A DNA stretch of 34,975 bases, from assembly GCA_945862265.1 (NCBI GenBank), contig CAMAXP010000045.1:1-34975 (forward strand). The letters run 5' to 3'. Positions 24,747-32,588 of this stretch are shown in pieces; position 1 is the stretch's first letter, and each line of letters starts with the position of its first letter. Source of the stretch: Bordetella parapertussis. Lineage in GTDB: Bacteria > Pseudomonadota > Gammaproteobacteria > Burkholderiales > SG8-39. The position numbers and the translations under genes were made by a program. The notes below the pieces were generated by a model, which worked only from the letters and a program-made list of their open reading frames with translations, made no database searches and was not told the origin of the DNA.

Positions 24747-25514
24747 TCAGATGATGGTTACGCCGCCGTCGGCGACGATGCACTGCCCGGTGATAAACGC
24801 AGCGGCCTGCGATGCCAGGAACACTGCGATGCCGCCTATATCGCGCGGCTCGCCGATGCGCCGCAACGGCGTGGCCGCTTCGCGCGCCGTGCGCAGTTTG
24901 TCGTCCTCCCACAAGGCTTTGGCGAAGTCCGTTTTCACCAGGCCCGGGGCGATCGCATTGACCCGGACATTTTTCGGGCCCCATTCCGCGGCGAGGTTCT
25001 TGACCAGCATGTGGTCGGCCGCCTTGGAAATGCCATACGCGCCGATGATGGTATTGGCCTTCAGGCCGGCAATCGACCCGACCATGATCACACTGCCGCC
25101 ACCGCGCGAGGCCATGCCGGGAATGACAAGGTTGGTGAGCCAGAGGTTGGACTTCACGTTCGAGTTCATCACCTTGTCGAACGTCTCGTCCGAGAGCCCG
25201 CCCAGGGGCCCGTAGTAGGGGTTGACGGCCGCGTTGCAGACCATGATATCGACCTTGCCCCAAGCCTTTTCCGTTGCGGCGACCAGCGCAGCCACTTCCT
25301 CCTTGCGGCCAACGTTGCAGGGTTGCGCCAGGACGGTGAGGCCCATGCCGGCCAGTTCGGCCCGCGTGGCTTCACAGGCCTCGGCCTTGCGGCTGGAAAT
25401 CATTACCTTGGCGCCGGCGCGGCCGAGTTCCTCGGCGATGGACTTGCCGATCCCCTTGGTTGAGCCGGTAACGATGGCCACCTGGCCGGTGAGGTCAAAA
25501 AGCGAGGACGCCAT
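24747..25514 (-). CDS. SDR family oxidoreductase, first gene of the minus-strand block
   Basis: This 255-aa classical SDR has TGSTKGIG near residues 16-23, CNAAVNPYYG (NNAG equivalent), catalytic Ser in VGSIAG and the Tyr-Lys pair YGISK, followed by NAIAPGLVKTDF and the C-terminal ITGQCIVADGGVTI. The SSRK stretch after beta-2 favours NADP(H). The ATG at 25514 has AAAGGG 6 nt upstream. Being first after the 331-bp divergent gap, it is the likely start of transcription for the minus-strand genes. Substrate is unknown; 3-hydroxy or 3-keto acyl intermediates are likely by context. Confidence 0.9.
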   Translation of the reverse strand: MASSLFDLTGQVAIVTGSTKGIGKSIAEELGRAGAKVMISSRKAEACEATRAELAGMGLTVLAQPCNVGRKEEVAALVAATEKAWGKVDIMVCNAAVNPYYGPLGGLSDETFDKVMNSNVKSNLWLTNLVIPGMASRGGGSVIMVGSIAGLKANTIIGAYGISKAADHMLVKNLAAEWGPKNVRVNAIAPGLVKTDFAKALWEDDKLRTAREAATPLRRIGEPRDIGGIAVFLASQAAAFITGQCIVADGGVTII

Positions 25515-25845
25515 GGAAAACCCTTTCTGGACTGGGATGAAAGAGGCGTAAGGGTAGCCAATATCGACGCAGCCCGTGGCTGGACCCCGCACACCGTTCA
25601 CATGGCGACGGACTTCATGCCGATTTTGCATCGGTGTTTCATTATGCGATACACAATATGACTAAGTTGACAGAGGGCAGGCCTTGCCAAACAATCGGTT
25701 TGCGAAACAAGTTCCGCTGCTCGCCGTTTCCACCGCGTACTTCCCAGGATCGTCTTCCCGCCCGGACCACCATCGGGGGCGAAATGATTCTCATCCGGTT
25801 TAGCCCGCGGGCGCGCTTTGCAGCACAGACCAAGGAGACAAAACC
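25515..25845. promoter_or_regulatory. Divergent promoter region between the SDR and iclR operons
   Basis: This 331-bp non-coding region separates two divergent operons. The centre is AT-richer than the surroundings. On the plus strand TTGACA (25667-25672) lies 17 bp before AACAAT (25690-25695), a fair sigma-70 candidate for the iclR operon. On the minus strand CATAAT (complement of 25641-25646) could be a -10 box toward the SDR gene, although no good -35 was found. An imperfect palindrome overlaps it (separate entry). Confidence 0.5.
25641..25657. promoter_or_regulatory. Imperfect palindrome, candidate IclR-family operator
   Basis: ATTATG-CGATA-CACAAT at 25641-25657 has 6-bp arms matching at 5 of 6 positions around a 5-bp centre. 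It lies between the divergent genes, 10 bp upstream of the plus-strand TTGACA and over a possible minus-strand -10 box. IclR-family proteins commonly bind short palindromes next to their own gene. Whether this site is bound is inference; the arms are short enough to arise by chance. Confidence 0.35.
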
Positions 25846-26679
25846 ATGGGCGCATCTGAGTCCAACGCACCGCTTTCCGTTCCGGCAACCGCGCCGGCTT
25901 ACAGCTACGAGCACGAGGGCGACCGCCAGTTCGCAACCACCCTGGCACGCGGCCTCGAGGTTCTACGCTGCTTCACCCCGCTTGAGCCGATGCTCGGCAA
26001 CAAGGAGATCTCGGTGCGCACCGGACTGCCGAAGCCCACGGTGTCGCGCCTGACCTATACGCTGACCAAGCTGGGGTACCTGCGCCACAATATGCGCCTG
26101 GGCAAGTACCAGCTCGGCTCAGCGGTGCTGTCCATCGGATATCCGCTTCTCGCCAGCATGAGCGCGCGCCAGATCGCGCGGCCGTACATGAAGGAACTCG
26201 CCGACCACTGCAACGCCTCGGTCTCGATGGGCATCCGGGACCGTCTCAACGTCGTGTTCGTCGAAAGCTGCCGCTCGGCGAGCGGTACGCCTTCGCTGCC
26301 GGACATCGGCACGTCGATTCCCATCGCGCAGGCCTCGGTCGGCCGCGCGTTCCTCGCGGCCTGCACCCCTGCGGAGCGCGAAGCGCTGCTGAACCAGATG
26401 AAGGTCAAGGAGCCGGAGATGCACCGGAAGTACCGCGCGCAGATCGACAAGAGTCTGCAGGAAATCCGCGACCGGGGCTTCTGCGTCTCGTATGGCGACC
26501 TGCGCCGCGAAATCCATGCGGTCGGCGTGCCGATGCGTCGCACGGTCGATGGCGAGATCGTCGCCTTCAACTGCAGCATCCCGGCGTTCATGCTGAAGAA
26601 AGGCCAGATCGAGGATGACATCGGGCCGCGCCTGGTGCAGATGGTGAGGAACATCGAGGCCGCCCTTGGCATGCATTGA
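25846..26679 (+). CDS. IclR family transcriptional regulator
   Basis: This is a 277-aa regulator. After a flexible N-terminal extension of about 28 residues, a winged helix-turn-helix spans about 30-90 (TLARGLEVLRCFTP, then NKEISVRTGLPKPTVSRLTYTLTKLGYL). The C-terminal GAF-like effector domain includes SVSMGIRDRLNVVFVE and DLRREIHAVGVPMRR. AAGGAG lies just upstream of the ATG at 25846. It is the only regulator gene in the window and faces the whole minus-strand block, so it probably controls both its own operon and the divergent catabolic genes in response to an aromatic or organic acid. The effector is unknown. Confidence 0.93.
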   Translation: MGASESNAPLSVPATAPAYSYEHEGDRQFATTLARGLEVLRCFTPLEPMLGNKEISVRTGLPKPTVSRLTYTLTKLGYLRHNMRLGKYQLGSAVLSIGYPLLASMSARQIARPYMKELADHCNASVSMGIRDRLNVVFVESCRSASGTPSLPDIGTSIPIAQASVGRAFLAACTPAEREALLNQMKVKEPEMHRKYRAQIDKSLQEIRDRGFCVSYGDLRREIHAVGVPMRRTVDGEIVAFNCSIPAFMLKKGQIEDDIGPRLVQMVRNIEAALGMH

Positions 26680-26691
26680 GGGCATGCCCGG

Positions 26692-27492
26692 ATGACGGCC
26701 GATGCCGGTGAAGTGAAAGTCGTCGCCACGCGCCACGGGCGCGTGCTGCAACTCACCATCCATAACCCGGCCCAGCGCAACGCAATCAAGCCGGAGATTT
26801 CCGCCGAACTGACGCGGCAATTGCGGCTTGCCTCTGCGGACGACTCGGTCGGCGCGATCGTCCTGCATGGGGATGGCGGGCATTTCTGCGCGGGGGGAGA
26901 CCTGCAGACGCTGGGCACGAGCCGCAGCACCAATCCGCCGCAGCACCATTTCGAACGCGTAGGGAAACTCAACGAACTGGTGCGGTCGATGCGGGACTGC
27001 GCCAAGCCCGTGATCGCCGCGGTGGAAGGCCATGCCGCCGGCGCGGGGTTTTCAGTAGCGCTGGGCTGCGACCTCATCGTCGCGGCCGACAACGCGCAGT
27101 TCACGATGGCGTACGTAAAGATCGGCCTCAACCCCGACGGCGACGGTTCGTATTTCCTGGCGCGTGCGCTCCCCATGCAATTGGCCAGCGAACTCCTGAT
27201 GACGGGCGCCCCGGTCGGCGCTTCCCGGCTCCATGCCGCGGGTGTCGTGAATCGCTGCGTACCCGCGGGAAGCGCAACAGCCGAAGCGCTGGCTTGGGCT
27301 GCAGAACTGGCCAACGGCGCGACGCGCGCCATCGGGAGGATCAAGCGCCTGACGAACGCAGCGCAGACCAACGATTACAGCCAGCACCTCGAACTGGAGC
27401 GAACGCTCTTCGTCGAGGCGCTGCATGGCGACGAGGCTGGAGAGGGCATCGCCGCGTTCCTCGAGAAACGCAAAGCCCGATTCCACCCCTGA
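26692..27492 (+). CDS. Enoyl-CoA hydratase/isomerase family protein
   Basis: This 266-aa crotonase-fold protein has the oxyanion-hole segments HFCAGGDL (about residues 64-71) and GHAAGAGFS. The second catalytic region reads KIGLNPDGDGSYFLARALP: Asp is present where many hydratases have Glu, a pattern seen in isomerase or hydrolase members such as PaaG-like proteins. It may therefore not be a simple hydratase. The ATG is 12 bp after the iclR stop. The next gene begins 10 bp after its stop, so it is part of the iclR operon. Confidence 0.85.
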   Translation: MTADAGEVKVVATRHGRVLQLTIHNPAQRNAIKPEISAELTRQLRLASADDSVGAIVLHGDGGHFCAGGDLQTLGTSRSTNPPQHHFERVGKLNELVRSMRDCAKPVIAAVEGHAAGAGFSVALGCDLIVAADNAQFTMAYVKIGLNPDGDGSYFLARALPMQLASELLMTGAPVGASRLHAAGVVNRCVPAGSATAEALAWAAELANGATRAIGRIKRLTNAAQTNDYSQHLELERTLFVEALHGDEAGEGIAAFLEKRKARFHP

Positions 27493-27502
27493 GCGAGTTC
27501 CG

Positions 27503-28660
27503 ATGATCCGCGACGAAAAGCAACTGGCTGCGCTGCTGGGTTCCGTGCGCCGTTTCATGGACGAAACCGCCATCCCGAACGAGGAAAGGGTGGAGCGCGA
27601 AAACGCCATCCCCGAAGACATCGTCGACCGGATGCGCAGCCTCGGTTTTTTCGGTTGGAGCATTCCGGAGGAGTACGGCGGTGCGGGGCTCACCACCGAA
27701 GAACTGTGCCTCGCCAACATGGAAATCTCGCAGTGCGCGGTCGCGTACCGCGCTCGGGCCGGCACCAATACAGGCATCGGTTCCGAGGCGATCATCCAGG
27801 ACGGCACGGACGCCCAGAAGCGTCTGTACCTGCCCAGACTCGCGACAGGAGAGATCACCGGCTGCCTCGCCGTGACCGAGCCCAATGCCGGTTCGGATCT
27901 CCTTGGCGGACTGGCCACCAGCGCGGTGGAAGACGGCGACCACTACCTGCTGAACGGCACCAAGCGCTACATCACCAACGCCCCGATTGCCGACCTCTTC
28001 ACCGTGCTGACCCGCACCGACCCGTCAAACCGCGGTGGCTCGGGCACCACGTGCTTTCTCATCGAGCGCGGCACGCCCGGCCTGTCCGTAGGCCCGGAGC
28101 ACAAGAAAATGGGCCAGGAAGGCTCGCCCGTGTCGGAGGTGTACTTCAAGGATTGCCGGGTACCGAAATCGAGCGTGCTCGGCGGCATACCGGGCAAGGG
28201 ATTCGGCGCGGTCATGCGCTCCCTGAACAAGCAGCGCATCAACCTCGCATCCCTTTGCACGGGCCCCGCGATCCGGCTGCTGGACGAAGGCTTGCGCCAC
28301 GCGCGAACGCGCCAGCAATCCGGCCAGGCGATCGGCGAATTCCAGCTCGTGCAGGCCATGCTCGCGGACTGCAAGGTCGAAATCTCGGCCGCGCGCGCCC
28401 TCATCCTCGAGACGGCACGCAAGCGCGACCGCGGCGAGGACGTGACCATGGACGTGTCGATGTGCAAGTATTACGCCTCGGAGATGGCCGGGCGCGTGGC
28501 CGACCGGGTGGTGCAGATCTTTGGCGGGGCGGGGTATTGCGAAGACATCGGCGGTTCGGTGCCGCGCTTTTACCGCGACGTTCGGTTGTTCAGGCTGTAT
28601 GAGGGCACCAGCCAGGTCCACCAGCTGAACATCGCGAAAGCCCTGCTGCGCGGTGACTGA
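27503..28660 (+). CDS. Acyl-CoA dehydrogenase with canonical YEGT motif
   Basis: This 385-aa flavoprotein has AVTEPNAGSDLLGG, NGTKRYITNAPIADLF and the C-terminal LYEGTSQVHQLNIAKALLR with the usual catalytic Glu. IPEEYGGAGLTTEE and RQQSGQAIGEFQLVQ are further family blocks. The ATG at 27503 begins the family N-terminus; an upstream in-frame ATG inside the hydratase gene was rejected. It is the one dehydrogenase in the window with the standard YEGT base, separate from the three minus-strand paralogues, which suggests a different acyl-CoA substrate. Confidence 0.92.
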   Translation: MIRDEKQLAALLGSVRRFMDETAIPNEERVERENAIPEDIVDRMRSLGFFGWSIPEEYGGAGLTTEELCLANMEISQCAVAYRARAGTNTGIGSEAIIQDGTDAQKRLYLPRLATGEITGCLAVTEPNAGSDLLGGLATSAVEDGDHYLLNGTKRYITNAPIADLFTVLTRTDPSNRGGSGTTCFLIERGTPGLSVGPEHKKMGQEGSPVSEVYFKDCRVPKSSVLGGIPGKGFGAVMRSLNKQRINLASLCTGPAIRLLDEGLRHARTRQQSGQAIGEFQLVQAMLADCKVEISAARALILETARKRDRGEDVTMDVSMCKYYASEMAGRVADRVVQIFGGAGYCEDIGGSVPRFYRDVRLFRLYEGTSQVHQLNIAKALLRGD

Positions 28661-28684
28661 AAACTAGAAAAGCAGGAGGGGACG

Positions 28685-29653
28685 ATGAATAAGGCGCTGT
28701 GCAGCCTCGCGGCTGCGGTATCGCTATTGGTCGCATGCGGCTCAGCCGCAGCGCAAGGCTGGCCCGGGAAGCCGCTTCGCATCATTTCGCCCTATGCGGC
28801 CGGCGGGTCCAACGACATCGCCGCGCGCATCCTCGCCGAAAAGCTGTCGCAGCGGTTCGGCCAGCAGGTGATCGTCGAAAACAAGGCGGGAGCGAATACG
28901 CGGATCGCCACGGAATTCGTCGCCAAAAGTGCGCCTGATGGGTACACGCTGTTTTTCTGCGCGGCCCCGCACTCCACCAACCCGGCCCTGTACGAAAAGC
29001 TGCCCTATGACACGGTGAAGGATTTTTCCCCGGTGGTGCAGGCAGTCACGGTGCCGCTGTTCTTCCTCGTGCCATCGGGCTCGCCTGTGAAGAACGTAAA
29101 GGACCTGCTCGAACTGGCGAAGAAGGATCCGGCCTACGCCAATGTCGGCAGCCCCGGCAACGGCAGCGCACCGCACCTGGCGATCGAGCTGCTCAACTCG
29201 CTCTCGGGCAGCGCGCTTACGCACATTCCCTACAAGGGCGATGCGCCCGCGATCCAGGACCTGCTCGGCGGTCGCCTGGGCGCTTCCGCAGACCCTGTGG
29301 CGCCTGCACTGCCACACATTCGCGCCGGCAAACTGCGCGCGATTGCGGTTGCCAGTCCGCAGCGATATTCGCTTCTTCCCGACGTCCCTACCCTTGCCGA
29401 ACAGGGCTTTCCCGGTGCCGAGGCCTACGCCTGGTTCGGGCTCCTCGCCCCGGCGGGCACACCGGCCGACATCGTGGCAAGGCTGAACGCGGAATCCAAC
29501 CTCGCGCTGAAGCAGGCCGAGGTGTCCGAAAAGCTGTTCAGCCTTGGCATGACCCCAGTGGGCGGAACGCCGGAGCAATTCGGCGCCTTCATCCGCGCGG
29601 ACATCGACAAGTGGACGAAGCTGATCCGCGCCCGCAACATCAAGCCGGACTGA
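28685..29653 (+). CDS. Bug family (TctC-like) periplasmic solute receptor
   Basis: This 322-aa binding protein has an N-terminal signal peptide (about 23 residues, ending GSAAAQ) and then the family start WPGKPLRIISPYAAGGSNDIAARILAEKL. The carboxylate-binding loops are PYAAGGSND and the TLFFCAAPHSTNPALYEKLPYD region, and the second lobe contains HIPYKGDAPAIQDLLGGRL. AGGAGG precedes the ATG. Bug proteins bind carboxylates or amides and normally feed TctA/TctB permeases, but neither is encoded in this window, so it is an orphan receptor or acts with a permease elsewhere. Placement in an operon with CoA-transferases suggests it binds the acid to be activated. Confidence 0.94.
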   Translation: MNKALCSLAAAVSLLVACGSAAAQGWPGKPLRIISPYAAGGSNDIAARILAEKLSQRFGQQVIVENKAGANTRIATEFVAKSAPDGYTLFFCAAPHSTNPALYEKLPYDTVKDFSPVVQAVTVPLFFLVPSGSPVKNVKDLLELAKKDPAYANVGSPGNGSAPHLAIELLNSLSGSALTHIPYKGDAPAIQDLLGGRLGASADPVAPALPHIRAGKLRAIAVASPQRYSLLPDVPTLAEQGFPGAEAYAWFGLLAPAGTPADIVARLNAESNLALKQAEVSEKLFSLGMTPVGGTPEQFGAFIRADIDKWTKLIRARNIKPD

Positions 29654-29656
29654 GCG

Positions 29657-30211
29657 ATGGGCGACCCCGACGAAACAAGCGCGGGCCAAGGCCCGCTCAG
29701 AGGACTTCGCGTCCTCGACATTGCGACCATCGTCGCCGCGCCGTTTGCCGCTTCGCTGCTCGCGGGATCGACCAATGTGCTCTACGCCAACAACTGCCGC
29801 GCCATTGGTCGTCCGGACCTGATCGATGACCCTCGTTTTGCGAACAACGGCATGCGGACCGAACGCAAGGACGAGCTCAACGCCATCTTCTCGGACTGGT
29901 GCGCGACGCACACACTTGACGAAGTACTGGCCGCCTTCCAGGGGGCGCAGGGTACGATCGCGCCGATCTATTCGATCGACCAGGTGTTCGCCGACCCCCA
30001 GGTGCAGGCGCGCGATGCGATCACCTCGGTGCCCGACAAGGACTTCGGTAGCGTCCGCATGCAGAACGTGGTGCCGCGATTCGTGAACGACCCAGGCAGT
30101 GTGAGGAGCACGGGCGGCGCCATCGGGCAGGACAATGCCGAGATCTACGGGACATGGCTCGCGCTCAGCGAGGCCGAACAACAGCAGCTCAAACAAGCGG
30201 GAGTGATCTGA
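29657..30211 (+). pseudogene. Internally deleted class III CoA-transferase
   Basis: The 184-aa open frame joins the first about 36 residues of a class III (CaiB/BaiF) CoA-transferase (GPLRGLRVLDIATIVAAPFAA) directly to its last about 145 residues (CRAIGRPDLIDDPRF through to LKQAGVI). Compared with the intact paralogue at 31359-32570, about 223 residues are missing in frame, with the junction near 29760-29775. The missing part includes the Asp that carries the acyl-CoA intermediate in this family (Asp173 of the paralogue), so the product cannot be an active transferase by itself. Start, frame and stop are intact, and the stop overlaps the next gene as TGATG, so translation through it may still support downstream expression. 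Probably a recent in-frame deletion; a functional mini-protein is less likely. Confidence 0.85.
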
Positions 30212-31362
30212 TGGGACCACTGCACGGCATCAAGGTCATCGAATTCGAAGCCATCGGCCCCGGCCCCTTCTGCGGGATGATGCTCGCGGACATGGGCGCG
30301 GACGTGATCGTGATCGACCGCGCAGGGCAGGCCGACCTGGGCCTCAACCGTGAACGCTGGTACGACGTCATGATGCGCGGGCGCCGCTCGGTCACGCTTG
30401 ACATGAAATCCAGGGATGGCGCGCAAGCCGCGCTCGAACTCATCGGCAAGGCCGACGCGCTGATCGAGGGCTTCCGCCCGGGCGTGATGGAGCGTCTCGG
30501 GGTGGGCCCTGAAGTGGCGCACGCAAAGAACCCCAGGCTCGTCTACGGGCGCATGACCGGCTGGGGCCAGGACGGGCCGATGGCGCCGCGGGCCGGGCAC
30601 GACATCAACTACACCGCACTCGCCGGGCCGCTGGCGGGCATCGGCCGTGCGGGCGAAAACCCGGTCCCGCCGCTCAACCTGGTGGGCGACTTCGGCGGTG
30701 GCGGGATGTTGCTCGCGTTCGGCATCGCTGCAGCGCTGGTCGAGGCGCAGCGCTCAGGCAAGGGGCAGGTCGTCGATGCCGCCATGTGCGAAGGGGCCTC
30801 GCTGCTGTCGACCATGTTCCACGGCATGCTCGCAGCCAAGCGCTGGAAGCAAGAGCGCGGCGCAAACCACCTCGACACTGGCGCACCGTGGTACGAGACC
30901 TATGCAACCAAGGACGGCAAGCACGTGTCGATCGGCTCGATTGAAACGCGCTTCTACACCGAGCTGCTCGAGCGCCTCGGCATTGCTGGCGAAGACCTGC
31001 CGAAGCAGCACGATCGCGCCGGCTGGCCGAAGCTGCGCGAGCGCTATGCCACAGCCTTTCTCTCAAAGACTCGCGATGAGTGGTGCGCGGTGTTCGAGGG
31101 ATCGGACGCCTGTTTTGCCCCGGTGCTGAACTGGACCGAGGCCTATGCGCATCCCCACAACGTGGCGCGAAAGAGTTTTGTTGAGGTGGGCGGCGTAACG
31201 CAACCGGCACCGGCGCCGAAGTTTTCGCGCACACCAGGTGCGGTGCAGCGCAAGCCGCCGGAGCGCGGCGAAGGCGGCCGCGCGGCGTTGGCCGACTGGG
31301 GATTCCAGCCTCCGGATATCGACCGCCTGCAGCAGCTTGGCCTCGGGATGGCGAAGGAGTGA
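30211..31362 (+). CDS. Alpha-methylacyl-CoA racemase (MCR/AMACR-like)
   Basis: This 383-aa CaiB/BaiF-fold protein is of racemase type. His130 in AGHDINYTALAG and Asp160 in LNLVGDFGGGGM have the same 30-residue spacing as catalytic His126 and Asp156 recalled for the Mycobacterium tuberculosis racemase MCR. It would interconvert (2R)- and (2S)-2-methylacyl-CoA esters, needed because acyl-CoA dehydrogenases accept only the S form. This points to a methyl-branched substrate (steroid side chain, isoprenoid or branched acid). The ATG overlaps the truncated transferase stop (TGATG) and its own stop overlaps the next start (GTGA). Confidence 0.9.
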   Translation: MGPLHGIKVIEFEAIGPGPFCGMMLADMGADVIVIDRAGQADLGLNRERWYDVMMRGRRSVTLDMKSRDGAQAALELIGKADALIEGFRPGVMERLGVGPEVAHAKNPRLVYGRMTGWGQDGPMAPRAGHDINYTALAGPLAGIGRAGENPVPPLNLVGDFGGGGMLLAFGIAAALVEAQRSGKGQVVDAAMCEGASLLSTMFHGMLAAKRWKQERGANHLDTGAPWYETYATKDGKHVSIGSIETRFYTELLERLGIAGEDLPKQHDRAGWPKLRERYATAFLSKTRDEWCAVFEGSDACFAPVLNWTEAYAHPHNVARKSFVEVGGVTQPAPAPKFSRTPGAVQRKPPERGEGGRAALADWGFQPPDIDRLQQLGLGMAKE

Positions 31363-32570
31363 GCACCACTACCGCCCGCGCGCCACTCGCAGGACTGCGC
31401 GTCCTCGACATTTCCAACGTGATCGCCGGCCCGTTCGCGGCGGGCATGCTCGGCGATTTCGGCGCGGAAGTCCTCAAGGTGGAGTTGCCCGGCAGCGGCG
31501 ACCCGCTGCGCGCGCTGCCTCCCCACAAGGACGGCAAACCGTTGATCTGGAAGGTCACCAACCGCAACAAGAAGGGCATCACGCTCGACTTGCGCAAGGA
31601 TGAAGGTCGCAAGCTGTTCCTGAAGCTCCTGCCCCGCTTCGACGTGCTGATCGAAAACTACCGGCCCGGCACGCTCGATCGGTGGGGGCTGGCGAAGGAA
31701 GCCTTGTGGTCGGCCAACCCGAAGCTCACCATCCTGCGCCTGACAGGGTTCGGGCAGACCGGCCCCTACCGGAACTACCCGGGGTTCGCCCGCCTCTTCG
31801 AAGCCTATTCCGGACTGACTTACATCACTGGCGAACGCGACGGGCCGCCCCTGCATCCGGGATACCCGATCGGCGACCCGATCGCTGGAATCTTCGGTGC
31901 GTTCGGCGTGCTCACTGCGCTATACGACCGGCTGAAGCATCCCGACTCGCCCGGACAGGAAATCGACCTTTCGGCGACCGAAGCGATGATGAAGCTGATG
32001 GAAGTCCTGCCGATCGAGCACGACCAGCTCGGCATCGTCCACGAGCGCATCGGCAACGACAACGCATACGTAGCGCCAGCCAACGTGTTCCGGACGGGTG
32101 ACAACCACTGGGTCACTTTCACCTGCGCCACCCCGAACATATTCGAGCGCTTCGCGGGACTCATCGGCCACCCGGAATTACTTTCGGACCCGCGTTTTTC
32201 GAAAAACGCCGCGCGCGTAACTCATCGCAGCGAAATCGACGGGATGGCCGCCGCATGGATCGGCGCCCGACCGCTGCAGGAAGTGGTCGAAAAGCTGAAC
32301 GCCGCCGGCGTTTCGGTCGCCCCCATCTACACCAACGCACAGGTGGCCGAAGACCCCCATGTGATCGCGCGAGGGGCACTCGCTTCGGTGAAGGACGATG
32401 ATTTCGGCGTGGTGAAAATGCCGGGCGTCGTCCCGCGCCTTTCGGCCACCCCGGGAGAAATACGCTCCACGGGCCCGGCGCTGGGCGCGAACAACGCCGA
32501 AGTCTACGGCGAGTGGCTGGGACTTTCGGAAGCGGAGCAGGCCGGGCTGAAACAGGATGGCGTAATCTAG
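31359..32570 (+). CDS. Class III CoA-transferase (CaiB/BaiF, formyl-CoA transferase-like)
   Basis: This 403-aa protein begins LAGLRVLDISNVIAGPFAAGMLGDFGAEVLKVE, has ENYRPGTLDRWGL and RLTGFGQTGPY, and the catalytic Asp173 in PIGDPIAGIFG. It would transfer CoA between carboxylic acids without ATP, activating the imported acid. The GTG start overlaps the racemase stop (GTGA, 31359-31362); no in-frame ATG is near, and the first recognisable family residue follows within about 10 codons. The C-terminal end (LSEAEQAGLKQDGVI) matches that of the deleted copy at 29657-30211, so the two are paralogues. It is the last intact gene of the iclR operon: a PiT remnant begins 18 bp after its stop. Confidence 0.92.
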   Translation: MSTTTARAPLAGLRVLDISNVIAGPFAAGMLGDFGAEVLKVELPGSGDPLRALPPHKDGKPLIWKVTNRNKKGITLDLRKDEGRKLFLKLLPRFDVLIENYRPGTLDRWGLAKEALWSANPKLTILRLTGFGQTGPYRNYPGFARLFEAYSGLTYITGERDGPPLHPGYPIGDPIAGIFGAFGVLTALYDRLKHPDSPGQEIDLSATEAMMKLMEVLPIEHDQLGIVHERIGNDNAYVAPANVFRTGDNHWVTFTCATPNIFERFAGLIGHPELLSDPRFSKNAARVTHRSEIDGMAAAWIGARPLQEVVEKLNAAGVSVAPIYTNAQVAEDPHVIARGALASVKDDDFGVVKMPGVVPRLSATPGEIRSTGPALGANNAEVYGEWLGLSEAEQAGLKQDGVI

Positions 32571-32588
32571 GACAGATCCGCCGCGTGA

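Noticed and set aside
23749..25263. 504-residue frame joining the YhdH-like protein to upstream sequence
   Set aside because: The first 175 residues are the SDR gene read in another frame; the ATG at 24738 begins the family sequence.
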